NCBI GenBank assembly: GCA_945643635.1
Contig: CALZFC010000041.1
Location: 247,501 to 311,500, forward strand
Length of the DNA: 64,000 nt
Source: Allodiplogaster sudhausi
Lineage: Eukaryota; Nematoda; Chromadorea; Rhabditida; Diplogasteridae
Direction of reading: 5' to 3'
The stretch's first letter is position 1; every line of letters starts with the position of its first letter. Of the stretch, positions 12,301 to 22,850 are shown in pieces. The notes under the pieces are model-generated. The model was not told where the DNA came from. It did no database searches and was given only the letters and a program-made list of their open reading frames with translations. The translations under genes were made by a program, and so were the position numbers.

Positions 12301-13985
12301 CTAAATTAGTAAAATTTGGCTTCTGTGTTCCTTTCACTTCTTTCTGAATGGTTTTTTTTATTATTATTATTTCCGTTAACGTCTTTCAATGAAATAATGT
12401 TTCTCAAAATGAAGTATGAATATTTCTAGGTTGAACAAAATATGATGCTTATAAAATACCTGGCAGAGGCTTTAATTTCCAAGCTCTTTAGACTCGAGGA
12501 GAGCCTTCGGTTATCGATGAAGATGTGAAGGATTCGCCTCCTCTGCTCTGCATTCCTCTTCTCCAGCTTCCTCCTCTCTTGACAGAGGACGTCAAGGCGG
12601 ACTTGGATGAAGTCGATAAGGTATTTCTCCATTTATTTTAATTATTATTTAAATTATTTCATAAATATCGCCTTCTTTTCCTGTCGTCTGTCTGAAGAAT
12701 GCTTATATTTCTTTGAACCTTTTAAACATTTCACTCGTTTCAAAAAAGCTTTAAACAGCGAATTTTACTCCTTGCAGGCAGTCAACGAATCGAGAAAGAG
12801 AAAGAACAATGGAGGAAATAGCATGTCAAATGTTGATGATGTTTGAGTCATTTATAATTTTTTTAAAGAATTTATTAAAATTATTCCATGAATATCACCT
12901 TCTTTTTCTGTTGTCTGATCATCAGGCGAACGTGTCGAATGAAGGTGAAGTTGCTGCTCAAATAGATAACGATGAGATTGCAAGAGATGAGTTCGAAGGG
13001 ACTGCCCAATGCGCGGTTAGACAGTCTCTTAAAATATGCATTCTAATCATCTCTCTTTCTTTCTTTCCTTTTATCTTTTATTTTTTTTTTTTAAATTTTT
13101 TCTATCTTTTCTTTTTATCTTTTTGTTAAATCTCTTTCTCATACCTTCACATTAAGCTGTGTCAGTCGCGAATCCATCTGGGACACGTGCCAAAATGGGC
13201 GATGATTTCGCATGCCAAGAGCCATCACCCTCAGAAACAATTCCGTTGCGTCGAATGCAGCCACGAAGGAAACGGATTGACCTCTCTCTGCAAGCACCAA
13301 GTCAAGATGCACGGTGTCAACAAGAGGCCGATTGAAATGACGTACGTAGCTTAAAAACTAACGAATCCTCAAGAAGAGAAGATGAAAGACGCAGACCGTA
13401 TAAAGCGCGATAGATTTTAAGCTCCATGGAAACAGTCCCACTGATTTTTTTCTGTAAAATCTCCTCTATTTATGCCGTTTCAAACACGGCATTTTCTTTT
13501 ATCTACCTATTCATATTTTCCGAATTTTGGTTTGTAAGGAAAATATGTTTTTTTTAAGAAAGAAACAGAGTGTCCAAAGTATTATAAATGAGTACAAAGT
13601 AAATGTAATCTCAGAAATAAGGCGATGGAGGAGGCGTGGCTGGAGTGGGCGAAGCGTTGTTTCCCTGTGCATTTCCGCCGATACGCGAGCTACAACTTTC
13701 CTGAGAAGCCCATCGATCCACGGTCTCTTCTCATCTGGCAAGAGAAGGAGGTGAGCGAGTATGCTTGATGACCAAAACAATAACCCCCATTTTCGCCGGG
13801 ACCCTAAAGTAAACGTAGGCTTGCTGCTTTTTTCTCTCCTGGTTTGGTCTTCAAGAATTTGTAAGATTTCTTATTTGAAGAATACTAATTTTACCTAGAA
13901 CGATCAGTATTCAGCTTCTGTAGAATGGCTTTCTCGGTAATTTTAGAGAATGACAACTCAAGCTACGACGAATGACGCTGCCTGA
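9301..13985 (+). CDS. ZFb: zinc-finger paralog, 15 exons, 478 aa, one finger module only
   Basis: Exons: 9301-9369, 9544-9669, 9834-9911, 10114-10260, 10727-10811, 10954-11024, 11166-11216, 11530-11625, 12217-12288, 12492-12620, 12778-12840, 12926-13015, 13157-13341, 13615-13750, 13947-13985. The frame closes throughout. The N-terminal domain pair is almost identical to ZFa. Exon 8 is an acidic, E-rich segment not found in the other copies. Exon 11 carries the SRKRKN patch. The first finger module is absent; one module remains (C-X2-C-X12-H-X4-H second finger in exon 13, then W...RCFP in exon 14). From exon 12 onward it resembles ZFc/ZFd more than ZFa. A possible extra cassette at 11275 is left out because it has no donor. 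The acceptor of exon 2 is GAG rather than CAG. Confidence 0.8.
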
Positions 13986-14385
13986 GTTTCTGAAGAAGCG
14001 GAAGGCCATTTCAAACGATGGAATTATCCCCAATGGAATTATCCCACCCCCACCCCCCTCCCTCTCTAACAATAAGCTTCTCGTGAACCAACTTAGCAAT
14101 GTTATTAGGCCCGTTTTAAATAGTTCTAATGAACCTCTTCTTCCTCTACAGGTTCTCAAGACTTCTCACCAACAGATGAGATTACACACCATCACTTTTA
14201 TTCTCTTCCTTGCTTATTTATGTTTCAAAGATGCAAGACTGGCTTTTTCAATTCTCTGATAAGTATGGCTCATTCGGTTTGCTGTTGTTTTGTTGCACTT
14301 TTAAAAGCTTGGTACATACATACATATTTGTCCGGCGAACTACAATGATTGAAGCAAGTAGACATATTGTTAATTTTGGCAAACT

Positions 14386-15019
14386 TCACATTCATTGTTT
14401 ATTTGGCCGAAGTTATGGTCAATTTGTCTTCCTCAGAAGAAGCGCTGGAAGGCGCATTGCCAAGTAAAAAAATCTCTATTGGTCTTATGGTTTTTTTTGC
14501 GATTCTGCAATTTTGCTTCCAACCTATGCAAAAGTTCTGATTGAGATTTAAAAAAAAAAGAATTTTAAAAGATATGCACGAAAAGGTTTTAAATGAATGG
14601 AAGTGTAGAACCGTGATGTGCGTGGGAGAGAGAGACATTGTGGAGAGGATAGCTTTATCTTAACATGGGGTATGACATAATGAAACTCTCTACATATGGG
14701 GAAAGGAGGGCATAGCCCGGGGCAGCCGCTCAGCCGTGGTGTTCCCGCCAACTCTAAAGTGCAGGTCGGCGCTAGCCGCTCCTTCCCCTCAGGAGCGGGG
14801 CGACCAGTGCCGACCGGTTGCACGCTGCTCGCCCTTGGGGCTATGACATCCCTACCCCTACAAAGAGCGGTCCCTCGCTCTAAAACATGAATCACCTTTA
14901 ACATACTTCCTTCCCTTGTTAGTGTGTGGCATATGTGTATTTGTGCATGACAACGATCGGAACATAACAAATTTATGGAACGTCAATAGTTCGATTCTCC
15001 ATTTTTTATTCTCATTCTC
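14386..15019. other. GC-rich foldable island, no gene assigned
   Basis: At about 14710-14860 there is a strongly GC-rich block in AT-rich surroundings. Its edges are complementary (CATAGCCCGGGGC against GCCCTTGGGGCTATG). It may be part of the untranslated or terminal region of a retroelement whose ORF follows on the minus strand. Nothing else is supportable. Confidence 0.35.
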
Positions 15020-15649
15020 CTACTTTCTTCTTTCTTCGAGGGCGGCCGGACACGCGCGTCTTATACCTTCCATTAGGCGCTCCATTTCGCGCTCGGACCG
15101 GTCGAGCGCCCGCGTTAATCTCGCCACTTCTCTGTCGAGCGTGTGAATCGTTGAGTTGGCGTCCTGGTACGCGGCTTCTTGGTCGCGTAAGTTGTCTTCG
15201 AGGCGGACGATGGTATCGGCCCGATGTTGATTTATCCTCCTCTGTCGCTCCAGTTCGTCTTGGAGGTGTTGGGCGCGCCTCCGTTCGAGCCCGAGTTCGG
15301 ATAGAAATCTCGACTTTGTGGTATTTCCCGCCGGATCTTGAGGGACGGGTGATTCAGCGCGGAGTGCAATGGTAGTGCGCGGCGTGGTGCTGGTATGGGT
15401 ATTCCTTTGCGCGGCGAGGGGGCTTTTTATGCGTTCTGCTTCTTGTCTCCGCCTCTGGGATTCTTTGTCGCCCTTGACCGTTTTGTTCTTTCCCGCGAGG
15501 TTGCGGGTGGCCTGCTGGACATCGGGAGGAGAGTTGACGAGATGAGGAGAGAGAGAGTGCGCGTTCCATGTGGCGCGTGCTGACTGCGAGAGGGAAGTTG
15601 CGATAGTGTGGCGGCCTGAGAGCGGTTGGGCGATCAGATGGTGCGTCAA
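15020..15649 (-). CDS. Coiled-coil ORF, 209 aa, possibly retroelement Gag N-terminus
   Basis: This is a single uninterrupted frame. The first ~60 residues are Ser/Ala-rich, followed by a charged region. From about residue 115 to 200 runs a long R/E/L heptad-like helix (LERRRAQHLQDELERQRR and onward), ending AALEERRK. It has no introns, unlike the host genes around it, and its GC content is higher than that of its neighbours. These traits fit the coiled-coil start of a retrotransposon Gag, but no RT, protease or zinc knuckle is next to it. It could also be a young host gene. Confidence 0.45.
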   Translation of the reverse strand: MTHHLIAQPLSGRHTIATSLSQSARATWNAHSLSPHLVNSPPDVQQATRNLAGKNKTVKGDKESQRRRQEAERIKSPLAAQRNTHTSTTPRTTIALRAESPVPQDPAGNTTKSRFLSELGLERRRAQHLQDELERQRRINQHRADTIVRLEDNLRDQEAAYQDANSTIHTLDREVARLTRALDRSEREMERLMEGIRRACPAALEERRK

Positions 15650-16059
15650 CCGGTAAGCTACAGAGTCGAACAGGAGAATAGTACACTCGGGTAGAGAAGA
15701 GAGGGTGCGAGAGAGAGAGAGAGAGTGCGTCTATGCTTTGAGATTGTGTTGTTTAGCCTATGCGGCTGTGAACGGTGTGTGCTTTCTTAATGAGTGTTAA
15801 CTTTGCATGAAGGAGTATTTGACTGACTATATGAGCCGAATGTACTATCGTGCGCCGTTAGTATGTACTTATGTCTCCGAGTAATTGAGCTGGTTAGAGA
15901 AGCGGGCGTGTACTTTTTATAGAAGGTAAATGTATGCGCTTAATGTACTATTTCGCACAGTTAGTAAGTACTCATATATAAATTGTGTTTTGGGACAGAT
16001 ATGCATATAGTACATATAATAGTTTTCATAATCTAAGCAAATATTGAGCAATATGTATT
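15650..16059. other. Intergenic, possible LTR remains
   Basis: There is a GA microsatellite at 15710-15726. A short motif appears twice (TGTACTATCGTGCGCCGTTAG at about 15841 and a TGTACTATTTCGCACAGTTAG variant at about 15942). No exon is seen. This could be the leader or LTR of the neighbouring minus-strand ORF; that is a guess. Confidence 0.25.
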
Positions 16060-16779
16060 TTATAGAAATGAGAAAAAATTCGCACACATCTTCTTGCGTA
16101 GTTCGGTGCATCTCTCCTCCGCCCCTTTGTGTGCGGTCCACAAGCTATCTGTTTCCGCCTTCGCGACCTCGTTGGTGTGTCGGAGGACTGCGAACAGCGC
16201 CTCGATGATGATGTTGATTGCATAGTTCTGCAGGTGGACGCTCTTCTTGCCTAGTCCTGTTCCTTGTGCTTTCCAGCCTCGTAGATCCTCTCGTATCTCT
16301 ATGTGACCGTTGCGCATCTCTTGCATGTCTTCTCGCATTCTTTCTGCACAACGTTCATAGTCCCAGTGCGCATTCGTGGTGTTGATGCTCCGTGCGCTTC
16401 GTATCGCTGTATTCGAGCTCTCTCCTGAGTTCACTGCAACACCTCTCGGTTTCCAGGTAGGCGTTGCACCATCCTTCTTAGTGACGGCGAGTTCTTTCTT
16501 GAGAGCAGTAACTTCTACCACCAGCCTCTCGACGATGAGGTCGCAGGCGTAGCTCTGGATTTTTTTTGTCCATTTTCGCATCTCCTGTCTCCTCTCATAG
16601 TTCGACAGCGGGGCGCACTCGTGTCTTCGTGTCGACCTCTCTGCGGAGCTCGCAGCAGCAGCGTTGTTCGGAATCCTGCACCATCCTTCCGTTTCCACTT
16701 TCGCGGCCTTGACCGCTTGCGGCAACTTGTTCCAACAGGCATTCGATGCTTTTGTCCGCCGAGCTCCTCGGAGAAACAC
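16060..16779 (-). CDS. 239-aa coiled-coil ORF with an internal duplication
   Basis: Intronless frame. Two related segments of about 100 aa are visible: SNYERRQEMRKWTKKIQSYA then CDLIVERL...KKELAVTK, and WDYERCAERMREDMQEM then HLQNYAINIIIEALFAVL...EVAKAETD. Upstream, around 16750-16868, a second frame (RNSEYFSKRDEDALVRKCF) looks coding too, which suggests a frameshift near 16760. I do not recognise the family. Context, next to another coiled-coil ORF and a foldback transposon, suggests a retroelement Gag-like remnant. Confidence 0.4.
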   Translation of the reverse strand: MFLRGARRTKASNACWNKLPQAVKAAKVETEGWCRIPNNAAAASSAERSTRRHECAPLSNYERRQEMRKWTKKIQSYACDLIVERLVVEVTALKKELAVTKKDGATPTWKPRGVAVNSGESSNTAIRSARSINTTNAHWDYERCAERMREDMQEMRNGHIEIREDLRGWKAQGTGLGKKSVHLQNYAINIIIEALFAVLRHTNEVAKAETDSLWTAHKGAEERCTELRKKMCANFFSFL

Positions 16780-16877
16780 TTCCTCACCAGGGCATCTTCG
16801 TCGCGTTTGCTGAAATATTCACTGTTTCTTATAGCGAAGTTGTGATTTGCAACAGTATGAACATACATATGTACATA

Positions 16878-18437
16878 CAGTACCGTGCAAAAGTCTATTA
16901 ACTTTTAGTTTTTTTTCATAACTTCCTTTAAAGTTAATGAAAGTCAATGAAATTTTCAGGGTTGCTTTTTTATGCTGTCAGACTTATAGTCACAGAGTAT
17001 TGGTTTCATTGATCTACAATAAAGCCAGAAAATAATCAGTAACTCAAATCATCCGGGTTGCACATTTAGGCATACCGAACCAAATGGGTTATTTCTTTGA
17101 TATTTGGGTAGATTGTATTGGATTAATGATTTAGTTGTAATCTAGAACATCTCTGCGATAAGTTTTCTGTGTAATCGCTATTTCATCATATGCTGTTACA
17201 TGCTGCCAGCCTTCATCAGTTCGCGATCCATGCACTCAGCCAGAGAAGCAGACGGTTCAGAAGCATAAAATCGATTATTTACTTCTATGTCTATAGCGAT
17301 AATAGTTTTAATATATTCACAGGTCATCATTAGACTAATTCAGATAGTTACTTGTGCTGTGGAAATTAGGTGCTAGAAATTTGTGCACATTTTTAACACC
17401 GAGGTCAACATTGGTCCGCAGCGCAGACGTTCTAAAAGTGATTTTGTGTTGGGGTCCGTGTTTCAAAAGCGGTTTTGCTTATCTCAAATGATAGCTAATA
17501 GTCTTTTATATCTTTAGAAGTCCTATTTCATCCCTGACTTCATGAACCCACATGATACGTAGATCATTTGAATGTACCCCAGGCATAGAGTAGTACGGTG
17601 TATTGACGGCTGTCCGTTCTCGATCTATCACAACTTTAAATTAGAAAATTGTGATTAAGACTATTGAGGAACACTGCTGTATCGGTGAAAGTGATTTATG
17701 TCTCGATCAAAACATTTTCGGGTTTAGTTTCTTGGCTAAAATGTCACCGTACTACTGCCTGGGGTACATTCAAACGATCTACTGTATCTGGTGGGTTCAT
17801 AAAGTCAGGGATGAAATAGGACTTCTATAGATTTAAAGGCCTATTAGCTATTATTTTAGATAGGCAAAATCGCTTTTGAAAATCGGACCCCCAACACAAC
17901 ATCACTTTTAGCACGTCTGAGCTGCGGACCAATGTTGACCGTGGTGTTCAAAATGTGCATAAATAGTTAGCACCTAATTTTCACAGCTCAAGTAACCAGC
18001 TGAACTAGTCTAATGATGAGTTTTGAATATTTAAAAATCATTATCGCTATAGGCATAGCGGTAAATGATCGATTTTATGCATCTTAACCTTCTGCATCTC
18101 AGGCTGAGTGCATAGATCGCGAACTGAAGGCTGGCAGTATGTAACAGCATATGATTAAATAGCGATTAGGCAAAAAACTTATCGCAGTGATGTTCTAGAA
18201 TACAACTAAATCATTAATCCAATACAATCTACCCAAATATCAAAGAAATAACCCATTTGGTTCGGTATGCCTAAATGTGCAACCCGGATAATTTGAGTTA
18301 TTGATTTTTTTTCTGGTTTTATAGTAGATCAATGAAACCAATACTCTGTGACTATAAGTCTGACAGCATAAAAAAGCAACCCTGAAATTTCATTAACTTC
18401 GAAGGAAGTTATGAATGAAAAACTGCAAGAAGTCTAC
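16878..18437. mobile_element. 1.56-kb foldback element with Tc1-like ends
   Basis: The left arm (16878 to about 17560) and the right arm (about 17780 to 18437) are inverted copies along almost their whole length, leaving a loop of about 200 bp. The left end begins CAGTACCGTGCAAAAGT, followed by CATAACTTCC. This is the style of Tc1/mariner terminal repeats and is shared with elements at 46.8-49.9 kb and 32.9 kb. No transposase frame is present. It is a non-autonomous foldback element. Confidence 0.85.
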
Positions 18438-19104
18438 ACTCAACAAAACGCGAAAGATAAAATAAATGAAGTCATCTATCTCGCCCTGAACGCGAATTGA
18501 AGAAATATGTTTTCGAAACTACGCGTTGCCGCAATTTCTGTTTTTTTTCGCTTTCATTTGGATGTCTTCTATGCTTTTGCTATTGAAGTGCATTTGCTAG
18601 GAGCTTTTTTTTTGTTATCTTTCTCCATCTTGCATAGGTATTCTGCTGATCACTGAAATACTTTGAAGTTTCACGAGTTTTCTAAGAACATGAAGCAAGG
18701 ATATGATTTTGAGGCTGGCCTCGGCGCTGAGGACTTTGTCTTCTACAATTGAATCGCTCTCCTCGAAGATGACTAGCGCCCTCTCGTCGTAAGCATGTCG
18801 GCTCGTCTTCTCTTCCATTGTCTCCAAGTGGCTGCTTCGCAACCCTGCGAACAGCGAGCTCGGCAGGGCTAGGCCCCCTCGCGAGTGGATGTAATAGATG
18901 GCCCGAGATGGACCCATTCATATATTTATTTTGCACTTACTTATTTTTACTAATACCTCACGTACCATTCGTCAGTTAATCTGCTAATATATTTAAACAA
19001 TTGTCAGGTGCTTCCGTTTCTATTAATGTAAATTCTATTTTCAAAGTATGTTTTTGGCGCCATTTTTAATTCTAGCTCGTTAAAAAGTAGCAGCTGGGTC
19101 CTCT

Positions 19105-19258
19105 CCCAAACTTTGAGCACTTTTATACGCGTCCTTTTTGACCCAAAATTTATTGCACTTTTGTACACGTGGTTTTGTGCGCAAAAATTTTGAGCACTTA
19201 TACGCGTACTTTTTTGTGCAAAAATTTTGAGCACTTTTGTATATTTTTATATTTTTAT
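19105..19258. repeat. Degenerate tandem repeat, ~45-bp unit
   Basis: Three to four imperfect copies of a unit containing AAAATTTTGAGCACTTTTGTA, with interspersed ACGCGTCCTTTTT-like sequence, lie head to tail. The minus-strand frame across it (NFCTKKYAYKCSKF and similar) simply reflects the repeat. Confidence 0.75.
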
Positions 19259-19616
19259 CCTGCAATGGGAATATTTTCTCATCTGTAACTGTTGTCACAT
19301 CATTAAATTTGATGTACAAATAAATGAATGAATAAATACATTTTCATTCATTCTGACAATGAGCAGTTTTACGTCTTTCAAGAAGAGCAGGAAGAGTAAG
19401 CATAAGAACAGAGGATTATAAATAGAGAATAATTGTTCGTACTTACCCAATTTATTGACTGCATGTGTGAAGTCAGCGGCAGATGTATGCTGCGAGCAGC
19501 AGTGGGTAGAATGAGCTGTGTATACCGGAGTAGAAAGAAAAGAAGAGCAATGAGAGCCCAAGCGTGTGGAGAAGTAACCGCCGATGACCTCGAGTAGGCC
19601 CTACCTGTGTCTATCT

Positions 19617-19620
19617 CTCT

Positions 19621-19658
<38 letters not shown>

Positions 19659-19760
19659 CTCTCTTTCTGTCTTTTTCTCTAACTCGTTCTCTCTTATCTC
19701 ACTTTTTCTATCTCGCTCTTTCCTCTCTGCTCACTCTTTTTCCCTCTTCTTCCTACTTTA
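19617..19760. repeat. CT microsatellite
   Basis: A run of CT dinucleotides with occasional CG or TT interruptions. Similar CT/GA runs occur at 23640-23735, 38630-38805, 38880-38950, 60710-60875 and 61570-61620. Confidence 0.9.
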
Positions 19761-20228
19761 CACTCCGCCTGACTGTTAGACACTTTCTGATGACAAGTGA
19801 CCGCTCTTCTAATCATATGTTTTCAATTGCTGATCCGTCCTATTTTTCCAATCTATGTTTTACTTCATTCCCTTTCACTGTCTCATTGACTGTAAGTAAA
19901 CATGGTATTCTTGATTTCAAAAATTTCCCCTTCAACATGCTCAACTTTCTAAATCATACATATATATCCTTTTCCTTTTCGCCGGTTCTTCTTATTTTAC
20001 GATTCTTCTTTTTTTCGTCATGCTTAAGGATTTCTTAATACTTTTATTTATTTCTGCATATTCACATGTCGTCACATTTAAATCACTTTGATGTCGATAA
20101 ATAAAGAAATTTATGAACAATAGAAGCCTTCATAAAAAAAACATGAAAATGCTGTCATGAAAGGAACGGAGGCAGAAGGAGGAAATTTCGGAATGTTATA
20201 GAATAGTTGGCGGATAAGGAAAGATGAC

Positions 20229-20259
<31 letters not shown>

Positions 20260-20334
20260 ATTAAAGACAATTTAGAAACGATCCAATGCTCTCACAATAT
20301 GTCTCTCTTTCACCCGTTAGAGTAGTGGGGGTGT

Positions 20335-20690
20335 GCACATTACAGTACTGTACGTGTCCATTGACATCACAGATACTTCAACTTGTAACTTTCGGCATAA
20401 ACCGTCATCCTACTCGATGAGTTGAGTGGTCACTAAACTGCATTTCAAGTAAGTATTACCTGTATCTTACTTAGTACGTAGTGCAATTAAGAAGTCTGGA
20501 ATATCGGGAATACCAACATATGGACGCGCAGTAATATGTATGTATGTAATACGGAGTACTGAACACCACATTCCTGAATAACTTTACTCCCATTACAGAG
20601 AGATTTCGCTCAAACGTCACCCTACTCGTTATAATGAGAGTGGTTATGGCGCCTGGAAACCCCACATATGGTGATAAATGAAAAGTTGAT
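20335..20690 (+). repeat. ~350-bp dispersed repeat, copy 1
   Basis: This segment, from about CAGTACTGTACGTGTCCATTG to GGAAACCCCACATATGG, recurs in reverse orientation at 29715-30065 with high similarity. Stretches such as AATACGGAGTACTGAACACC are shared. The ends are not inverted repeats of each other and I see no coding potential. A SINE-like or other short element is possible, but no clear A/B boxes are visible. Confidence 0.75.
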
Positions 20691-21096
20691 TGAAATTGGA
20701 CCGATCAGGAAAAGGAGAAGATAAATGTATTCAACTTATGGATTGCTCTTTATTTCTTTATATGATCCGGAAATAAAGAAATGCCAAATCGTTACTCTCG
20801 CTTATTCGCACGGAGGGTACCCGCCCTTAAAAAATTCCGGAAATTTGACACAGCGAATACCGTATTTTTCCGCGTTGCGCCCGTTTCATGCGTCGCGGCA
20901 ATTCACAGCATACAACTCTGCGGAGCCCGCCTCCCAATGCATCGATCGAAGTGATTTAAACTCCCTCCAAAAGTTTGAGCATTCGTCTTGGGCGGGAAAA
21001 AAGACGCTTGGATGTATTAACAACTGGCGTTGTTACTGGTCTTGTTTTCGATGTTCAACTTGTTTATCCTTTTCCTCTTTTTGTTAAAGGTCAATC

Positions 21097-21744
21097 ATGG
21101 GCGAGTACAACAATGGATTCGGCGGCTTCAGTGGCTACGGCGGATTCCACCCCCCGCCGCCGCCGCCTGCGCAACAGCACATCGACGTTCGTTTCTAGCT
21201 GTAAAGCTAGCAGAAAAATATGATTCCTCGCTCTTCTTCAGCATTTCGAGCTGGCTGGCGCGCTGAAGATGGTCTTCGCCGCAAACCACTCCATCATCAA
21301 GGACGCACTCGGCGAGATCAAGAAGTCGGACCCCTCCTTCTTCTCCGACCTTTGGTTAGCCAACTGTTCTTCAACAGTTATAGTCGCTTTTATTTGTTGT
21401 AGTTTTAGCCACCGCGACCGACCTCACCCGTATAGGGGAGGACGAGGCGGCTACACGGGGCTTCGCGGCGGAAGACGCGGCGGCTTCCACGCCGCCCAGG
21501 ACAAGGAGTTCGTGGAAGAAGAGGAGAAGCCAGCCGAGAAAGGGCACGGGTCCGTCTATTGTTCTCGTAAATGCTGAGGACCTTGTGAATGTTTAATTGC
21601 AGTTATACCCTCTCGGCCGAGCAGTTCGAACAGCTCATGGCGAGGATGGTAAGAAAGAGCAGCTCGAAGAAGAAAGAAGATGAAGGAGATGGAAGGGAGA
21701 GTAAGGAGAAAGACTCCTGTTGTTGTGTTGTTACGTTTATCTGA
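21097..21744 (+). CDS. Small RGG-box/poly-proline protein, 4 exons, 163 aa
   Basis: Exons: 21097-21186, 21242-21354, 21403-21549, 21603-21744, joined by three introns of 48-55 bp with good GT-AG sites and matching phases. The protein starts MGEYNNGFGGFSGYGGFHP, followed by six prolines. It then has a helical block (FELAGALKMVFAANHSIIKD), an RGG-type segment (PYRGGRGGYTGLRGGRRGGF), an acidic stretch, and a second helix (YTLSAEQFEQLMARM) with a Lys/Ser/Glu tail. RGG boxes commonly bind RNA; that role is inferred. Exon 3 may begin at 21403 or 21409 (two AGs, both in frame). A strong donor-like GTAAGA at 21648 leaves an alternative 3' end open. The start follows a TTAAAG acceptor-like site. Confidence 0.8.
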
Positions 21745-21860
21745 TGATAAACACTTGTTATTCACATTTGTTTTCTTCATCAAAATCAAGACGTTTATTT
21801 AAAAAAAAACATTAAAAAAATGGAATGGATTGGGGTCTCGCGGGGTCCTTCCTAATAGAG

Positions 21861-22083
21861 GGGGAAGGCCTCCTTGTCGTCTTCTTTCGGAGTCGTTCGG
21901 AAAGGAGGGGGGGGGCTCGTCTTCCGTTGCTGCCTCCGCCTCTTCCACTCGAAGAATCCTGCAAGTAAAATTAATGTGATTAAAATTAATTCGCTCGATA
22001 ACTGAAAATAGGCTTCGCCGTCGTATTAAAATTAATTCGCTGACCTGATATTCGTAAAATTCCTTCATAAAATTTGCTCGCAA
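21861..22083 (-). CDS. Possible 3' exons of a minus-strand gene (partial)
   Basis: A terminal exon beginning after TTACTTGCAG near 21963 can encode FFEWKRRRQQRK and a proline-rich tail ending EAFPLY and a stop. An upstream piece near 22040-22083 (SKFYEGILRIS) joins it in phase through a GTCAGC donor. A hydrophobic-then-basic tail would fit a membrane-protein C-terminus. I found no upstream exons, so this is tentative. It faces the RGG gene tail-to-tail. Confidence 0.25.
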
Positions 22084-22100
22084 TAGAGCTCCTCAAAAAG

Positions 22101-22739
22101 CAGAACCAAAACGTTACCTTAAAACACAAAATTCTTCAGTGGATGACAAGAATAATCTGAAACAACAATACAAAAGTTGATAAGCACCCCAAGAAGTGAC
22201 GCAAGTCTCAATAAACGAGTACGTTATCGCCAGAATTGCGATTTCATAAACGTCGGCAGAAATGTCGACTACCCCAATTTATAGATACACTCGCACACCA
22301 TAACGTACTTGCCTACTCCCCGTGTATTCGTGACAAGAGTTGGCAGTTGAAAAAAAGTTTGATAAATATATGCATGACTCTCCAAACAATATGCATAACT
22401 GAGCTCGAATCATTATTCATAATAGGAGAATTACAAAATACGTATCTAAGAAACTAAGACGAGACTATAATTGAAATTCCAATAATACAAATAACTGTTT
22501 CTGCAGGTCAAACAAACAATTTTTAATAGATAAACATGCAAAATTACTAAAATGAGAACACATCTGAGAAATAGTATAATTGCTATTGGCGACGATATTA
22601 AAATTCATTAAATTCATATTGCCTCATTTCCTTGTCGTCCTACGACTGATTATCCCATTCGCCTGAGAAATCCCCGTAAAGATCTAAATTTCGCAATCTT
22701 TATGTTAATATAATTTGCATATTTCTGGAAACGTCCACG
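22101..22739. other. AT-rich intergenic DNA
   Basis: No exon is recognised. From about 22665 on, the sequence becomes homologous to the upstream region of the cystatin copies and marks the outer edge of the left arm of the large inverted duplication. Confidence 0.5.
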
Positions 22740-22830
22740 GATTCACAATTAAAAGGCCGTGTATTTCCTGCAACCTCATTCTTCGGGTGCGCTCTCTTCT
22801 CCTCTGGTCGTCTCCTTGGTTCGCTGTCAT
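22740..22830 (+). promoter_or_regulatory. Conserved cystatin upstream block
   Basis: The block GCAACCTCATTCTTCGGGTG and the following CTCTCCTCTGGTCG are nearly identical in all four cystatin copies: here, about 40285-40345, 44260-44320 and 45035-45085. In the copies with an intact exon 1 it lies 150-200 bp before the start codon. Strong conservation next to diverged DNA suggests a promoter core or enhancer, though recent duplication alone could also explain it. Confidence 0.5.
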
Positions 22831-22850
22831 TTTTTCAAGTCATTTTTTAG

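Larger units (their letters stand above)
18441..20330. other. Gene-poor region with repeats
   Basis: A minus-strand frame at 18615-18917 (with EEKTSRHAYDERALVIFEE) looks mildly protein-like, but I could not connect it to exons. The rest is AT-rich DNA with microsatellites: CT at 19625-19665 and GA at 20228-20262. No gene is called. Confidence 0.4.

Noticed and set aside
18615..18936. 100-aa minus-strand frame with a charged helix
   Set aside because: It looks mildly coding, but there are no flanking splice sites, no repeat elsewhere and no motif; kept only as a note.
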